A stretch of 12,892 nucleotides of DNA from the NCBI GenBank assembly GCA_003564655.1, contig PXES01000266.1, positions 1-12,892 on the forward strand, in the 5' to 3' direction. This document shows, one piece after another, positions 11,771 to 12,892 of the stretch. The number at the start of each line of letters is the position of its first letter. Positions within the stretch are counted from its first letter, which is position 1. The position numbers and the translations under genes are program-made. The notes under the pieces were generated by a model. It did not search any database. It worked only from the letters and a program-made list of their open reading frames with translations, and had not been told where the DNA came from. The DNA is from Paracoccaceae bacterium (lineage in GTDB: Bacteria; Pseudomonadota; Alphaproteobacteria; Rhodobacterales; Rhodobacteraceae).

Positions 11771-12892
11771 ATGAAACCGAATTTCGCCCTTGGTCTGACC
11801 CCGGACGGCATCACCCTTTGGCAGCGCGCACGCTCGGGCTGGCTGCGCGTGGGGGCCGTCGCCCCCGACGCCACAACGGTCGCGGCGCAGATGAGCGATC
11901 TGGCGCAGGTCGCCCGCGCCCTCGCACCCGAGGGGGTGCTGACCAAGCTGGTGATCCCCGACGACCAGATCCTCTATTGCGATCTTGAAGTGACCGCCCG
12001 CGACCGCGCCGCGCAGCGCGAGGAGATCCGCGCGCAGCTTGCCGGGCGCACGCCCTACCCGGTCGAGGAACTGGATTTCGACTGGACGACCGTGACTGGC
12101 AGTCAGGCGCATGTCGCCGTCGTCGCCCGCGAGACGCTGGTCGAGGCCGAGGAATTCGCCGAAGGCTTCGGCCTGAACCCGATCAGCGCGGCTGCGGCCC
12201 CCCTCAATGGTGCGTTCAACCGCGAGCCCTTCTTCGGCACCACGCGGATCGCGCGGAAGCTCGTGGGCGACCCCGACCTGATCGAGCGCGACCCCGACAT
12301 CCTGCGCGAGACCGGCACGGTCACCATGCCCGAGCCCGAGATGGCCGCGCCGGAGCCACCTGAGAAGACGCGCCCCGAGCCTGCGGCGCCAAAGCCCGAG
12401 GCAGCCGCGCCAAAGACGCCCGAGGCGAAGACACCCGCGGCACAGGAGTCCAAGCCAAAGGCCCCCAAGCCAAAAGACCCCAAGGCCGCCGGCCGCGAGG
12501 CGAAAGACCCCGGGACGGACGGCACCTCCGCCCCTGCTGCAAGCGCGCCTGCACCCGCGAAACCGGATGCGGCAGCGCCTGCACCGGCCAAAGCCGACGC
12601 CAAGGCCGACACGGACAAGGGCAAGGACAAGGGCGCGGACAAGACAGCCAAGCCTGCCCCCTCGCCTGCGCCGTCCGGGGCGAAAAGCCCCCTCAAGTCG
12701 CAGCTTGATCGTGTCCGCAGCAAGCTCACCACACCGGCGCAGCCCGCCCCGGCAGCCGCCAAGGCGACAAAGGCCGACGATGCGCCTGCCGGGCTGACCG
12801 ATATCGTCTCGCAGTCGGACAAGGCGGACGCGGCCCCGCTGACCTTCTCCTCGCGGCGCAAGCCCGCGGGTGCGCCAGCCGCCGCCGCCCCC
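11771..12892 (+). CDS. Ala/Pro/Lys-rich protein with globular N-terminal region (partial, runs off the window)
   Basis: The frame opens at ATG 11771 behind AAGGGCGG and stays open for 374 codons to the last base, so the C-terminus is missing. Residues 1-150 look folded: MKPNFALGLTPDGITLWQRA, then VLTKLVIPDDQILYCDLEV, TPYPVEELDFDW and AHVAVVARETLVEAEEFA. This strand pattern with Ala-rich turns is reminiscent of the actin-like fold of PilM/GspL type proteins, a resemblance I infer only from pattern. After about residue 185 it becomes low-complexity: Pro-Glu, Ala-Pro-Lys and Lys-Asp-Lys runs to about 300, a short basic segment SPLKSQLDRVRSKLTTP (about 306-322), then more Ala/Pro with LTFSSRRKP near 357-365. 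Such proteins in Rhodobacteraceae are, as I recall, sometimes labelled translation initiation factor 2 because of the repetitive tail; nothing here shows a GTPase domain. A cell-envelope role is a guess. Confidence 0.75.
   Translation, partial: MKPNFALGLTPDGITLWQRARSGWLRVGAVAPDATTVAAQMSDLAQVARALAPEGVLTKLVIPDDQILYCDLEVTARDRAAQREEIRAQLAGRTPYPVEELDFDWTTVTGSQAHVAVVARETLVEAEEFAEGFGLNPISAAAAPLNGAFNREPFFGTTRIARKLVGDPDLIERDPDILRETGTVTMPEPEMAAPEPPEKTRPEPAAPKPEAAAPKTPEAKTPAAQESKPKAPKPKDPKAAGREAKDPGTDGTSAPAASAPAPAKPDAAAPAPAKADAKADTDKGKDKGADKTAKPAPSPAPSGAKSPLKSQLDRVRSKLTTPAQPAPAAAKATKADDAPAGLTDIVSQSDKADAAPLTFSSRRKPAGAPAAAAP

Noticed and set aside
12103..12861. 252-codon minus-strand open frame of Ser/Ala/Gly-rich protein
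   Set aside because: It is the complement of the Ala/Pro/Lys-rich tail; repetitive codons on one strand keep the other open. The plus-strand frame has a ribosome site and an ordered N-terminal region.
1..12892. CRISPR array, tRNA/rRNA, IS ends, prophage or toxin-antitoxin pairs
   Set aside because: No regularly spaced repeats, cloverleaf-like sequence, transposase, integrase or phage gene could be recognised on either strand.

Overview
The window reads as ordinary chromosomal DNA of a high-GC alphaproteobacterium, most likely a member of the Rhodobacteraceae (Rhodobacter/Paracoccus/Roseobacter group). The grounds are the dense GC-rich coding, the family types present (IalB-like protein, DUF418, DUF3429, M19 dipeptidase with a twin-arginine-like leader, a Rhodobacteraceae-type Ala/Pro-rich protein) and the tight ATGA gene overlaps. 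No phage, IS element, CRISPR array, tRNA or rRNA was found. I see no convincing novel multi-gene system.

Layout. (1) 1-2408, plus strand: a tightly packed run of the ispH 3' end, a DUF3429 membrane protein, a glutathione S-transferase, rnhA and a TRIC-type cation channel. Three of the four junctions are 4-base ATGA overlaps. A perfect 22-bp inverted repeat follows (2456-2520). (2) 2570-2809, minus strand: a small YeaQ/GlsB-type membrane protein converging on that hairpin. (3) 3020-4309, plus strand: an exported zinc dipeptidase of family M19. (4) 4474-8096, minus strand: a PsiE-like protein, a DUF418 membrane protein, rlmN and an IalB-like periplasmic protein. DUF418 and rlmN abut and probably share a transcript. 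The DUF418 frame has a strong Shine-Dalgarno sequence but no ordinary start codon beside it. (5) 8269-9620, plus strand: a zinc-type L-asparaginase (PF06089) and a 79-residue protein of unknown function. (6) About 9640-10290: a stretch of clearly lower GC (52% by hand count over 9721-10200) holding one minus-strand VOC/bleomycin-resistance-like gene, probably acquired. (7) 10384-11667, plus strand: metY, O-acetylhomoserine sulfhydrylase. (8) 11771 to the window end, plus strand: an unterminated 374-codon reading frame with a globular N-terminal region and a long Ala/Pro/Lys-rich tail.

The genes mostly do unrelated housekeeping work: isoprenoid synthesis (IspH), RNA-DNA hybrid removal (RNase HI), 23S rRNA methylation (RlmN), methionine/sulfur assimilation (MetY) and amide or dipeptide hydrolysis (asparaginase, dipeptidase). 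The points most worth a second look are the unresolved DUF418 start, the low-GC VOC insert with tandem palindromes next to metY, the open-ended Ala/Pro-rich protein, and the strong hairpins between convergent genes.
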